Below, one piece after another: positions 45,690 to 58,479 of a stretch of DNA of 64,000 nt. Position 1 is the stretch's first letter. Each line of letters starts with the position of its first letter. This DNA comes from Marisa cornuarietis (Eukaryota > Mollusca > Gastropoda > Architaenioglossa > Ampullariidae). The notes beneath the pieces were generated by a model. It searched no databases, was not told where the DNA came from, and worked only from the letters and a program-made list of their open reading frames with translations. The stretch is taken from the NCBI GenBank assembly GCA_004794655.1, contig SMMW01000005.1, positions 558,001-622,000 of the forward strand, read 5' to 3'. Both the position numbers and the translations under genes were made by a program.

Positions 45690-46120
45690 GCTGGGATCGT
45701 CCTTTCCCTCCATTTATTTTTTCCACTAAAAATGAAAATGTTCTTACTTTGCCTGGTCTTCCGTAGACCAGCGGAGTATCCCGCCCGAAATAAAGGCTCT
45801 ACCGCTGGTTCAAGAGTCAGTCGGTGTTCTGCCCACAAAACTTCTTGCAGTGAGTTGGCGCGACTGCCCCCCAGATGGCGGTACTACTTCGTCCGCGTTG
45901 CACGTCCGCTGCGGTGCGTCCCCACTGTCTCCGGCAGCAGCACATCGTTACCCAAATGCGTTCTTACGAGCAGCATCGGCCATCCTGCCCCCCCCTCCCC
46001 TGCTCTGTCTTCTAACTCGATCCGAGTCCGATAGTTGACCAATGTCTCGACAGAGGTACTAACAACTTTCCCACATGTCGATGTTTCCTACCATTCTAGT
46101 GCTCTCGCAGCAAAAATTAA
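45690..46120. other. GC- and CpG-rich patch
   Basis: This is the most GC- and CpG-rich part of the cluster, upstream of the candidate gene C exons on the minus strand. A 115-residue plus frame (45687) shows no motif. It could be a promoter or a transposon relic. No clear call. Confidence 0.35.
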
Positions 46121-46129
46121 CTAGCCCCT

Positions 46130-47880
46130 AGGCTGTGCGCAGTCGCCCTTAAAGACCAATCTGAACGGTTTGCGTTTTTTGCAGATATCGGTAGATACAG
46201 GCGATATAAACATAACCTGTAAATTGCAGCCTCCAAAACCCATCCGTTAATTAATTATCAGCTGGCAAAGTACGCGATTCACATCTGCGATCAACGAGCG
46301 CCGTTAACAGTGTACTACGTCACAGTAGTGCACCATTCACAACACTGGCAGCCGTCAACACCAAACAGAGAGAGAGAGAATGAGCGACAGCTTGGATTAT
46401 TCGGACGTTAAAACTTGCATTTCTCGTGCTAAATTAACAGTTTTTCAAAACCACGAGAAATAAGACTTTCAGCGTCCGAATAACCCATTCAGGTTGGTCT
46501 TTAAATTCCCTACCCAGCCAAGCTTAATACAGCTCGCACGTGAGGCTCAAGAAATCTTGCGAGTCTTCAACTGTCCAGCGTCTTACGTACATGAGGGGGT
46601 CTTGAAACACAAGTATACTGACACGACCACCAACCCAAAACGTTTTCCTAGCAAGCTAGTTCACAGCCTTAGACACTGACTGAGACGAAAGAACCGTTTG
46701 GAGAAACATGAACTGGAACAACTCGATTGAAGGAAGAAGAAAGGAAGGAGCAAAGAAAAGTTTTCAAAGTCTTATTTGCAACTTTCACGAGCTTAATACA
46801 TAAGTTCATCGACACACAGCCATATGTCGCTTAACGACAGAAATGCGATGTCGTTTAATAACATCAGAAAGCAAACATGTATGAAGCTCGTCATTAACCC
46901 ACACCTCCTCATTAAGCGCATGAATGTTTATCTATTCATTTATATATAAGCTTCCATACTTTATTTTAAAGTAACCCTACAATAAGTGCGTACACACATT
47001 ACCAACTCTACTTACTTCTGTCATGGACAAGCAAATCAGCTGTACAGCGCAGTATCTTCCCTTATCTGTTATCAAAAATTACAGTGCATCTTGTGCCAGT
47101 TGCAAAGTTAAAAAGATAAGAACTATTTAAGTATGACTAGTGCGCTGTTATATATTGTTTCTAAAACATATACCGCCTACAAGTTAGTAGCTACTGACAG
47201 CTATTTAATTTCAACTGGTCATGCTTGACTTAATTAACTTGTGAGATAGTGTAGAAATCTAGTCATAACGGTTTACTTTGCTGTCATTGAGACTGATAAT
47301 AATACTAAATAATAGCTGGTGAGACAGTGAAGAAATCTAGTCATATCCATATATATTCCCGTCGTCAAGACATACTATGTAAACTAATCTGTTTCTCCTT
47401 GATTTGATCCTTTGTATGGCAGGTTCTGTAGTTCTTCCTCGTTCCTTTCGGGGATTTTCTCACTGCTGTCTTCAACTGTTTAAAATGCGTTCAATGTGAT
47501 CCTCTTTGGAGACACAACCTGACAACTGAGTTTTCCTATCCTCTCCAGGACGAGGCGGTTTTGATCATAAGTTATAAGTACATTATTAATGTATTAAGTT
47601 TGATCATATCAGCTCGGTCCAGACTGCCAAGGAATTTCTCATTAAACAAATAAGGTAAGAAGGAACGGCAAATAGTGAACGAACTAATCGAAAGAGTCGT
47701 AAGCAACCAAAACACTTGGCGAACTGCTGTGACATCATCGAGCTGCTCAAAGATTAATTTGAGGGACACATGCTACTAACGTGAGGACAGATCGATGTTG
47801 ATTAATAGCCACCAGTTATGTCAATACCCAGACAATCGGGTGAATCGACTGCGTTTGCATGATGTTTATACTCGAGTGTA
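46130..47880. other. Intergenic stretch between divergent genes C and E
   Basis: Contains a short (GA)n near 46372 and, at about 46640-46735, a partial third copy of the 13380/47890 repeat. No gene is supported. Confidence 0.45.
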
Positions 47881-47889
47881 CCTCTATCC

Positions 47890-48680
47890 ATGGTTACATC
47901 GATTTTACTCGTCGTGAGACGATTGACTGACTGATGCAAGTCAAAACATAGCACGTGCTACCTGCAGAATGAAATAAAAGGGTCTATTCAAACTACCTTC
48001 ACAGATCGTCAATGATTCAGTATGGGAGAAAAATCTTTACATGTACACACAATGTTAATGGCATCTTGCCAAAAGCTTTTGCTTAGCCAGCCTGTTCACA
48101 GCTTTAGATGCTTATTCAGTCAAAAAGACCCGTTTCGACAAATATGCACAATGCTTCAACTTGCACAATTAGCAAGTCTGTCTACTCACCAAAGATATTG
48201 ATTTAGTTTACATCTTATGCTTCCCTCTTAAGAGCCAGCAAGACTGATAAAACAGAGGAAACTTTTGTGCAGGTCGTCGTTTTTCTTCTAATGTAGTGCT
48301 TTGTAAGCTCTCAGAATAATGTTTGTCTTTGTTCATGTAACACTGCAGTATTATCTATATAATGTACTGTTGAAAGAAAGGGAAAAAGGGGAGAAAGCAG
48401 GAAAGAAAAAAAAGAAAAATGAATGAAAAAAGTGGACAGTACGAGGGAAGGGGCTTTGGTGAGACGACAAAAACATCAAAGAAACTGGCAATTCGAACGG
48501 TTTTAAACATCACCGTCTTCTTCGTCTCACGTCCTTCTTCGATATGTCTAGAAATGTCACGCGTCACCTCAAGTGTGGCTCTTCAAGGGAAGTAATCCAT
48601 AACCCCTTGTGCAACACGCTTGCGGCGGTTATTCTGCGTCTTTCTCAGTATTCTCTAATAATAAGCAATCATATAATAAT
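47890..48680 (+). repeat. Large dispersed repeat, copy 2
   Basis: Colinear with 13380-14085 (see there), from CCATGGTTACATCGATTTTAC to AAGTAATCCATAACCC and CTTTCTCAGTATTCT. Confidence 0.75.
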
Positions 48681-48689
48681 AAATATCAA

Positions 48690-51235
48690 TAAATAATAAA
48701 GAATGTTTTACAAGTTTACAGAACATTATGTATATGTTTTTATAACTGACATAACGATACTAGACTGTTTAGGAGAGTATCAATGTTTTGCAGTCACCGT
48801 CCAGTTACAGTATCGAACGTCAAGCGTGGCAGCCGTTTTCAATCTGTTCAAATTAACCCCCCCAAAAAAAGTTTTTAGACGTGCTTTGCGAAGTCTGACA
48901 CCTCCTCCCGTAGAGCGAAATTAACTTCCAAGATGTAAAGCACTTTCCTACTACATAAGCCAACCATCTTAGCTACTTAACGTCTAGCCCATGTTCACAC
49001 GACGAAGTTGTCAGTCCTATAAATACACCACTAGAACGTAGGTAGGGCAGATGAGATATACACAGTATATGGGTGAAAATAAAGAGAAACATGACAAAAA
49101 CATATACAGCGATAAAAGCCCTCTGCAAATACGCAAAGTTCAATTGTTAGCAGCAAATTGACCGATAAGAACTTAATTATCATCGTCATTTCGTGCTTTA
49201 TCGACTACCCGATAGGAACTTAATTATCATCGTCTTTTCATGCTTTATCGACTCCCTGACAGGTCCCACCCGGTTGCGGAAGCAAGTTAAGCTTGGTACT
49301 GGAGTACTGGTTCAGAGTGCGGTATACCTTTCGACGTGAAGCAAGTGAGACCGTCAGGTGACATATACTTACCTGGGAGAGGTGGTAAGTGAAAACAATT
49401 GTAGATATATGTGCTTAGCGCTGAAAGCAACCGGAATTCTGTTAAATTTTTTGTTGTTGATGATTTTGCTAGTACCTTTAATTAGTATACCACACATCTC
49501 AACTGATGCGAGCGATATAGCCATAGAGCTGAAAGTTTTCACTAATGTCACGTTTCTAAAATAATGATCACACTAAATATGCCGTTGACTGATCACACGC
49601 AATACATGTCTCATATACATATATTTCAATTGGTGAATAGAAAACATTTGAGCGGCTCCAAATCATAATGAACAGTAATAAGCGAACACAATATAGCTTT
49701 AATCAGTTTAGTTTTTCTCACAGGTTAGCATGTCCATAGTATCTATATAGTTTTGGGAGGTTTCATTGCACTTCAAGCACTTATTAGTGCAACTCTAGAA
49801 GAGATCTATACTATGGCGGTACAAAATATTTACCCCTATATCATGCAACTGATATATCAGATCGTCATGACACACTGGGGTACTTCAGTGTGTCGGTGTA
49901 AAGCAGACTTGCCTACAGGCCGTGATATTTCAGCGACATTGGGTGTGAGCGTTACGTCTTTGACTGGTTGACAAGGCTGTTGTACCACTGACGTGTATAA
50001 ATGAACTATTGACAGTCACGGTACGGTCTGCAAACAAGCTTCGTCACTCAGATACTCATGCACGCACTCATGCTAAAGAACGATCGCGCGCGCACACACA
50101 CACACACACAGAGCAGCGCGCGCGCGTAAGTTCTGTTATCCTCTTGTCTGTGTAATAGATCCGCATTGTTGAGTCAGGAGCAAAAGAGTTGTTGACAAGT
50201 AATCGGTGAGTTCCCGCAGTGAGCGATAAAACACGTAACAATCCCCCCACCCCCACCCGAACACACACACCCCTCGTGATACCTCGTGATACATAGCCTC
50301 GATCGGGGTCTGAACAGCTCCTCGCTTCTAAAAAACAGTTAACGATTAATAATAATTATGCTTTAAAGTGCAAAATCACAGCGACCGGCTGTCCGTGTTT
50401 TACATTATTTACGAAACAACCCATTGAGTGTTCTCACTGATGCTGGTCAGAACTACGACTTCATACACTGAATATAGTTATTCTCTGCTTCACCTGTTCT
50501 CGACAAAATGACAATGATGAAACATCAGTTTATGCAGATACTGAGTGACAGATGTTGTTCTTATACGCCTGAGGTGATCATACTCGACCAGTCATATCAA
50601 TCTCATACTACTAGTCTCTAAATTATTGGTGTCACTGTGACCTCACAGAAAATTGTACACAAGTTGGAGTACTATAGTTTGTCGGTCTCGGTGCACCTGA
50701 GATATCCAGATCCTGTATCTGCTAATTCTGTGTCAGCGATTAATGCGTGAGATTAATGCGTAAATGTGGATGCGGATTTAGGATCTAATATGCGACTGAG
50801 CGAATATTGAACTTGTACCTAACCATGTATAGTGCCGACGAACAACGAACACCTGCCGTTAGGGAAATATCTGACATTCATCACTACTTTTTTTTGTCTT
50901 GACACTTTTTTCATTACAATTTATAGATACTGGTATTAAATTTGGTGCAATCATACACAGTTTAGTTGTTGACATGACGTTCATGTGGTCGATTGCAAAG
51001 TTGAATCAATCTGAGACATTTCTCCCTGTCATGATACGGTTTTGGAAATGTCGTATGTCCGTTGTCAAGTCTTTGATCGTACCCACAATCAGAGTTGCAC
51101 TGTACCCCAGATCGAGGCATATTTTTATCATGGCTGTTTCGCTGAACGTATTGCTGTTAGTTCTAGAAACGGTGTTCGTCTTAGAACAAGCGAAGCAACT
51201 CTGTCTAGGAAATTTTCTCCCGCGGATTCTCCAAA
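48690..51235. other. Intergenic stretch upstream of gene E
   Basis: No gene recognised. A good minus-strand splice donor (CTCTCCCAG then GTAAGTATA) lies at about 49372. It could end a distal leader exon of gene C, but this is unsupported. Short CA/CG runs lie at about 50086-50127. Confidence 0.4.
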
Positions 51236-51239
51236 GCCA

Positions 51240-51300
51240 CAATATGATTGGTCCTGGGGTCACTACAAGGGGCGGAGCGTCTGGCGATTAAATATTCAAA
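51240..51300 (+). promoter_or_regulatory. Candidate core promoter of gene E
   Basis: Within 60 bases are an inverted CCAAT box (ATGATTGGTCC, 51244), a GC box (AAGGGGCGGAGCG, 51266) and a TATA-like GATTAAATATTC (51286). They are spaced as in a classic metazoan promoter and lie about 250 bases upstream of the gene E start codon. No transcript evidence. Confidence 0.4.
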
Positions 51301-51550
51301 TCATTTCGTTTAGCGCCGAGTGTCAAAGCCGCTAACTTCGCGCTTCCGAAGTTTCTGCAGTCACTGAGACGTTTAGAGGGAAACAAATCATACTTTTAGG
51401 GATATATCTAAGTGACCTACCCCACAATGCAAAGCAAAGTTGTGGAACAGCTTTCGTCCTGACATTGATCAGACCTGTCCGCCATCAACATGCATACAGC
51501 CAATCAAATTGCAACACGACAAATGCTGTCAGCAAAAGTTAAAAACGAAA

Positions 51551-52482
51551 ATGAATAGGTTTCATCTTATTCTGTTTTTCTGCTTCTTGCCTTCAGGTAA
51601 TGATAACAAAAGAAATTATATATTCACTGTCAAGTCTAACAATACAACGTACATTGTTAACGAGTATGTAATGTTTAAGGAAACAGTTGTGCGTAGTATA
51701 TATATATATAAGTTGCTTTATTCCTTCAGAGCCCGACCTTGAGCATCTTGGCATAGTCCAATAAAAGTCATCTATATTGTGCAGATATTGTCATAAGTCT
51801 AAATCTGTGTGCTATACGAGTTCAAAGATACTTAATTGGACCAGCTTCATTTGATTAATGTCAGCGTTCTTCAATACTATTGTATTCACCACATAGAATT
51901 TAGGATATTATTTCTCCACTCTTGGATGCCCTTGAAGTTTTACAATAAATGACTAATAAGAGTGAAGAGCAAAAAAAACAAAAGGCTGACATTATTATTC
52001 ATTTTCTGCTATTTTGCATAAGCCATGGAAAGTAGTTTATATTCTGTGGGAACTTAAAGAAAAACAGCACATCAAAGAAGTCCAAGCAGACTAATCTTTA
52101 AAGCTAAAGACATACAAAGTTCTGTGAGCATGACATAAAAGGATAGTATGTTCCCACCCTTCCACCCTCATATCCCCTGCACCTACCAACTACTGCTTCA
52201 CTACAAGTATACCACTAACCAAAGACATGGACAGTTTTTACATTGAACATGATCATTTTTACTAACCACACAGGTGCCATTAGTACAAACATAGTAAACT
52301 GTTGAATATTAAAAAAAGCAATTGTTCTCATAATATCATCACAAAGGTGATTCTTCTACATATTAGATAATAAGTTGTTTAATACAATACAGCTTTATAA
52401 ATCCACAAGGGCAATTCCAGATAGTACTTGTACTAACAATAAATAGAGATAAATACATACATATGCATGTTGAAATAATTTT

Positions 52483-52548
<66 letters not shown>

Positions 52549-53721
52549 CACACACACATTGCCAGCAACAGTAGATACGGCCGGTGACATTAGGTCACCT
52601 CACGCTAGTAGAAGATCTTGACCAGTACAATGTACAAAATAATATTTTGAATGCTATTTGTACTGCTGTAAAATTGTATGTACAATTCACCTTTTGTTAA
52701 GCACATATTAAAACTTACAAAGTCATCTTGACCAACCTTTGTTACTTAAAGATACTCCGCCTAGTATTTCTTTCCAGGCATTCACTATGAAGTGAATTCA
52801 CTATTACTATAAAGCTATGTCTTTCATCTTCTCATTAAGGCTTTTCAACCTTACTGAAAGGTTTGGAACATTCCCAATCACTTGAAATGGCACATAACTC
52901 AGTTAGATACCTGTGTTGCACAGTGTATTTAAACACAGTTGACCTAGCTGTTGAATGGGTACTTAACCCAATAGAGAAAGAAGTTAGCCCTGAGACAGCT
53001 AGTACATTACTTCCCAAAGCCCAAAGGCTACATGAGCACCATTATCTTTTTCTAAATTATATAGTGGCATTTTTTCTTTAAATGGTGTAAGTTTTGCCCG
53101 TGTCTATAGCATATGGAAGAAGTGTTTGTAGAGGAGGTTAGTGGATTGTGTACTGTAGAGGCTTGTCACCACTGCAGTGAGATCTCATCTAAGGCTACTC
53201 TCTGTATGTGACACCTGTTTGCAGGGCTGACGGTTGGATGGGGGTTTCTCTGGTACTACAATTTCCTGCTCCCTCCCTTTCCCCTAATAGGGCAAAATCA
53301 CCTCTAGGTGGAAGCACTTTCCTGCCAAAACAACCAACTACCAGCCAGTTGCTCACTGTAGCAAGAAATACATTATTTCTATACTAGCCTGTTCTACTGT
53401 TTCTGTCACTAACCCTCAGTACCTTTCTGAGCTCCCCTACATTTATACTCCCATACAACTTCACCATTCTTCTTCTGACACCAGGCTTCTTTGAGTCTCA
53501 TTAATTAGGATGAAGAAGATATGGACAATAGTCTTTTTCCTACCAAGCACCATCAATTTGGAACAAATTATCCATCAACCTACATTACTCAGACTCCTTG
53601 ACCACCTTGAAATCCAAGCTTGCCATTTACTTTTTGAAAAAATGAATTCATGCTACCATGTCTGAGCTGTGTGGTTGTGTGTTTACTCAGTATGTTTATG
53701 TTTTGTGTGTGCTTGTTTGTT

Positions 53722-53805
<84 letters not shown>

Positions 53806-55916
53806 GTTATATAGCACTAGGTCTGTTTTGTTGGCTATCCTATGTGTAAAACACTCGTTATATTTTTGGGAACAATATTATTATTTTAATTACTACTACA
53901 TGTAGTAAAATATTATTATTATTTTAATGGGTGATTACTAAAAGCTAGTAAGGCTGCTTTGGTTAGATGCTTCATTGTGGGATTCTATAATGCTGGCTGT
54001 TAAAAGAACAAGAACATACTATGTTCCAGTGCTCAGAAAAGCTTGAGTTGCTTAAAGGCCACTGATTCCATTTCTTTGAAATTTACTATCCATTTGCATA
54101 GCTAATTAATATTTTTGTTTCCTTAAGCATGGGTCTGCAATTTACCATTCATTATTTGTACCATTAGAGAAAAATTGCAGAAAGCAGCATTCAAAGGAGA
54201 CCTTTTAATAAGATTTTCATGGTATGCAGTAGGTCATAAATTAAATAATATAGCTGAAATTGTGTTTCATTGCACAGAGATAGTTTTGTTGTTTTGTCAC
54301 CTTTTTTTGAACTTTAGAAACTGCTTCCACACTTCCATTTTCAGCAGTTGTCACTTTGTCAGGATAAAGTATTTCAGTAAGTTCTATATGCACTTCTAGT
54401 CTTTGATAAACAAGTATATATGATTAGTCATCTATAGATTGTTGCTAATGTGTTTATTGTTATGCTGTTTCAGTGACACTCAGTGGGGTGGAGTATATTT
54501 GCCCAACATTCAAAGAAGGAGTGAACACTGCTGTCTGCAAAATCAACAAGACTGCAGCAACTGATAGCACAAAATGTATCTCACAGCAAAACAACGTGAC
54601 TTTTGATTGGACATTAAATTATGGAATCACACTATGTTATGCACCTACACCATCCTCTTCTGCTTGTAAAACACAGAATGATCCATCGCCTAATACTTGC
54701 TGGTGTGATGGGTCAGATCAAGACATTTTTACATACAAGTTTACTTTTGTGGCCAACCTAAGCAGAGATCTAGGAGCACTTCTGGAGTGCAAATTTTGTG
54801 AGCCACTGATGGAAAATACAAATATGGAAGCTATTGCTGGCTGCAAAATTGCAAATATTGGTTAGTAAACGTTAAGTTTTTTGGACTTAGTATAAGCTGC
54901 CATACTTTAGCATTATTCCTCTGATAGGGTGGCAAAACGATGAAGTTTAAAAAAAAGTTGTAAGCTGAATGGTAATGTTTACCATTTGTAACATTCACTT
55001 TCATTTTTCCTTTTAGTGAATTTTATGCAACATTTATGTTTTTCTTTTAGAATAATGCTCATGAATTTTATATGTTATATACTTCTTTACCTGTAACCAA
55101 TGTGAATATGCTTGTCATGAATGAAATGACGAAAAAGAGTGTGAGCATAGGCATATATGCTTGTGTGAACATGTCTCTATAATTATTAGCCAGTCTAATA
55201 TTTTTCCTATCACATTTTTTTATGCAGAATCAAGTGCACATTGGATTCATAGTATACTGGCACAAACTGTTGCAATTTTCTCATCAGGTAAATACTGTTG
55301 TTACTAATGAGGAAATATATGTGGTCATTTCTTCTCTCTCCAAAGTAAAAGTTTATTGAACAAGTTGTTTAACCTATAATATCGATGTGAATATTAGGAA
55401 GATTACCTATGAGCAAATTTTTACCTTATGTTTTCAAAAGAGTATGGGAGCAATATTTTTTCCAAATTGATATTAAATGATGAATATTATTTTAAAATTA
55501 ATTAATTTAAAAGCATCGATCAGTCCTGCTCAGGTATCAACATATTTTGTTTTTACCACTATTTCTATTTTTGTGTTGATGTTTCTTCTAAGTGATCACC
55601 CTGTATATCTCAGTATTTGTGCATATATGTAAGTAAATATAAATGAATGCATCCACCTCTGTACGTGTGGTAGGGGTGAGAGGGTTAGTAGAGTGCGTGC
55701 TTGTAAAATGTTTATCGCTCATTTTGTGACTTTGTGCCCACCGTAGTATGTCTAGGTCTTAGTCTTTGTATTTGTTTTATAATCATTTTAAATTAATCTC
55801 TTTTGTTATAATTTTCTTTAAATGTTTTCACAACAAATAATTTATATTTTGCTATGTATATTTTTTTTTCTTCAGGAGTAGTTTTATACGGTGGCTTTAG
55901 CAAAGTGGCATCCTGA
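51551..55916 (+). CDS. Gene E: type-1 cysteine-rich surface protein (complete, four exons)
   Basis: Exon 1 (51551-51596) encodes signal MNRFHLILFFCFLPS, donor GTAATG, phase 1. Exon 2 (54474-54860) follows GCTGTTTCAG. It encodes a 129-residue ectodomain with ten cysteines, sequons NKT, NVT and NLS, and the NTCWCDG hairpin shared with genes A and C. Exon 3 (55228-55287) follows TTTTTTTATGCAG. Exon 4 (55876-55916) follows TTTTTCTTCAG and ends at TGA. Together exons 3-4 give SSAHWIHSILAQTVAIFSSG and VVLYGGFSKVAS. This is a mostly uncharged C terminus without a basic stop-transfer, so it is either a weak membrane helix or a GPI-attachment signal. All introns are phase 1; about 177 residues. The most diverged type-1 member; its function is unknown. 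Poly(A) signals AATAAA lie at 56821 and 56837. Confidence 0.82.
52482..52558 (+). repeat. (CT)n(CA)n microsatellite in gene E intron 1
   Basis: A TC run followed by about 58 bases of CA. Confidence 0.97.
53390..53930 (+). mobile_element. CR1-like LINE 3' fragment in gene E intron 1
   Basis: Frames read PQYLSELPYIYTPIQLHHSSSDTRLL, then FFLPSTINLEQ (from FSxxxPxxWNxLP), then LEIQACHLLF. After that come a (TG)n tract at 53728-53802 and the terminal TATATAGCACTAGG...(ATT)n. This is the C terminus and 3' end of a CR1/L2-like LINE in the gene's orientation. Confidence 0.75.
53728..53802 (+). repeat. (TG)n microsatellite
   Basis: 75 bases of pure TG repeat within the CR1-like fragment. Confidence 0.98.
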
Positions 55917-55919
55917 CAG

Positions 55920-56010
55920 GGCCTACAGTTGCTTCATCAGACAGTACAAGGCATTGCAGGCTGTCATCTATAACTGCTGATGTTCAAAGCCTAAATCCAG
56001 GTCAGCATGG
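55920..56010 (+). repeat. Inverted repeat arm 1, just after the gene E stop codon
   Basis: ACAAGGCATTGCAGGCTGTC and flanking words (CAGTTGSTTCA upstream; CTGMTGATGTTCAAA downstream) recur in reverse complement at 59745-59830, over about 85 bases. Confidence 0.85.
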
Positions 56011-56529
56011 TGCTAGGGGCTGCAGATAAGATTTTCATCAGTGGAGCTGGGACTCTTTGTGAAGAGTATGTTTGGAAAAATGATGATCAAAACATTGATC
56101 ATCTTCTTGGATCCTATGAAATGAAGTTAATTCTGAAAAACAAACACAGTTGTCTCTTTAATGAATATGATATCTATTATTAAAGGGAGAGTTGATGTTT
56201 TGTTCTCTAAATTGTCTTTACTGATGAACAGCCAAAAATTCACAAACTTTGGATCTCTCACTGAGATAAACATTGTGTCTATATGAGTGTATGAGTGTCG
56301 GTATCTGATTTTCTATTTCCAGCATATTTTTCTACATTGTTTTTGAGGAAAACATGAGAAAGAGGGGGTGTATGCATAATATTCCTATATATGTAAATTT
56401 ACTGAACTAGTGGAAAGGCTAATGAGGATTAAGTGTTTATGACATTTATATGAATGATGATAAACTAGTCACTTTCTGTAAACCAATACCAGTTGTACAT
56501 TGTGAGCTGGTGCATCATAAGGCTGCATC

Positions 56530-56850
56530 TGTGCAAAAAGGCTTTTTGAAATGGGTACTGCATATGTGCTGGTTTGTATTGGAAAGAGATTATGTTTGTG
56601 GTAATTCTAATATTTATTTTGCATTAGCTATTTCCTATGTAATGAGGTAAAGCTTTTAGTAATGGTACATGTGGACATTTTCTTCTCTTTTCTCTCTTTC
56701 TTCTATATATATATATATATAAAACACTCTACTTCTATTTTCTACCTCTGCTCTTGTCCCTTGTATGAATTTATGAATGAAAGGGGTGTCTGATGCCAAG
56801 TTATATGAACTATATTTACTGAATAAAGAATCTGAAATAAAATCGTCTAT
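56530..56850 (+). repeat. Gene E 3' end, tandem copy 1
   Basis: The segment from AAGGCTTTTT through TTTCCTATGTAATGAGGTAAA to ACTGAATAAAGAATCTGAAATAAA is repeated at 57010-57400. It contains the likely poly(A) signals of gene E. Confidence 0.8.
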
Positions 56851-57009
56851 AGCTTAACGATATAAAATGCAAAATGTAATCATGCTTTGTTTTCCATTTA
56901 CATTGAAGTATCAAAATGATGTATTGTTTACTCTAACCTCAATCACAGTCTGAAATAATAATAAAGATTTATAAGCAAATTCTATCTGTTATGTTTTTTG
57001 ATAACAAAG

Positions 57010-57400
57010 TAAAAGAAGGCTTTTTAAAACATTGTGTATTGCATATGTGCTGGCTTGTATTGGAAATAGATTATGTAGATGGTAATTCTAATTTTTTGGG
57101 GGTAGCAATTTCCTATGTAATGAGGTAAAAACTGGTTGTAATGTTACATGTGGACATGTGGACAATTTCTTCTCTTTTCTCTCTTTTTTCTACCTATACT
57201 CTTGTCTCTAGGATTTAAGAATAAACCCTAGCAGCACAGAATACCGAAAACACATGGGTCCCATAGAAAGTATGTGGAACCCATATTCTACACCAGGGTA
57301 CCAATGTATTTTTGACATGCTGTGCTGATAGGGAAAGGGGTGTTTGATTCTAATTTATGTGAACTTTATTGACTGAACAAAGTATACTTTAAAAACAATC
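57010..57400 (+). repeat. Gene E 3' end, tandem copy 2
   Basis: Colinear with 56530-56850 but with about 80 extra bases near 57215-57330. The poly(A) word is changed to ACTGAACAAAG. A duplicated 3' untranslated segment in direct orientation. Confidence 0.8.
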
Positions 57401-57919
57401 TCCTTGTTTAAGTGCGACCTCTGTTTTTTAAACTTCCAGATTCTGTCCATTGGAAACAAAAAGCAAGTATATAGAATTGACATGAAGTGAACTCTAAAGT
57501 GAAATCTAAAGTCTGCAATTCTTTCAGGCCTATATGACTTACAGCAACCAAGAAGTATATGATGTATGTGCATCTCAAACTATTTGGTTTAATTTCAAAA
57601 GCGCAATTTGTTTTGCATACATGGGTGCAGTTCTTCCTCACATAGATAGAAATTTGTTTTAACATACCAACATTATTTGATTTGTGCACCCAATCAAATG
57701 ACTGTCAGACTGGTGAAAGTTAAGTAAGGTTTCACCAGTGGTTATTTTGGTTATCAACAATCAGCTTATACAAAAATGCCTCTCCTACAAACTATTTCCT
57801 TCTATTTAATTTTATGTGTGTAACAGAGTTTTACAAATATATGACAGGAAACTGTGAAGTATGCAAAGGCTTTAACGATAACCTGACACTGTAACATTCA
57901 TTTGAACATTAATTTTAGG

Positions 57920-58470
57920 CCGAGACATGAACTTACTTAAGCCGCATAAACAAGGCCAAGCATGCTTTCAACTGCCTAAGCCCCATCTGGAACTCCCGAG
58001 CAATATCCTTCCGCAGAAAGACCCGCGTCTTCAGCTCCAATGTGAAGGTAGTCCTACTGTATGGCTCTGAAACCTGGAGAGTGACAAACACCATAAAAAA
58101 ACAAGCTCCAGCCAATGCCTTCGCCATATCCTAGGAATAAGATGGCCTGAAAAGATCGCCAATAGCAGCCTATGGAAAAGAACTAACCAGAATGCAACTA
58201 GTCAAGACATCAAAAAGCGCAAGTGGGGCTGGATAGGACACACCCTGCGCAAACCAGCTGACACCCTTGCCAGGCAGGCACTCGACTGGAACCCTCAGGG
58301 GAAGAGTAGATCGAGTTGGGAGGCCAAAACAGACTTGGTGAAGATCAGTAGAGAGCGAGGCAAAGAATGCCAAAACCACATAGGGCTAACTGAGGGGGGC
58401 TACCCAAAACCGGGTATGATGGTGGGGTGTTTTTGCGGCCATATGCTCCTTGAGCAGTAAAAAGGAACAA
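57920..58470 (+). pseudogene. RTE-like LINE C-terminal fragment
   Basis: Frames read INKAKHAFNCLSPIW, RKTRVFSSNVKVVLLYGSETW, then after shifts LGIRWPEKIANSSLWKRTNQ, KKRKWGWIGHTLRKPADTLA and RQALDWNPQGK. This is the unmistakable order of the C terminus of RTE-clade ORF2 proteins. It is broken by several frameshifts and a stop. Confidence 0.88.
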
Positions 58471-58479
58471 CGTAAACAT

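Noticed and set aside
45687..46034. 115-residue plus frame in the GC-rich patch
   Set aside because: High GC lengthens frames by chance. No motif, no acceptor/donor pair and no relative in the window.
50899..51291. 130-residue hydrophobic plus frame and its antisense partner upstream of gene E
   Set aside because: It overlaps the probable promoter. No recognisable domain, and both strands are open over the same stretch.
52835..53081. Overlapping frames on both strands inside gene E intron 1
   Set aside because: Probably part of an unclassified repeat. No splice signals tie either to gene E.
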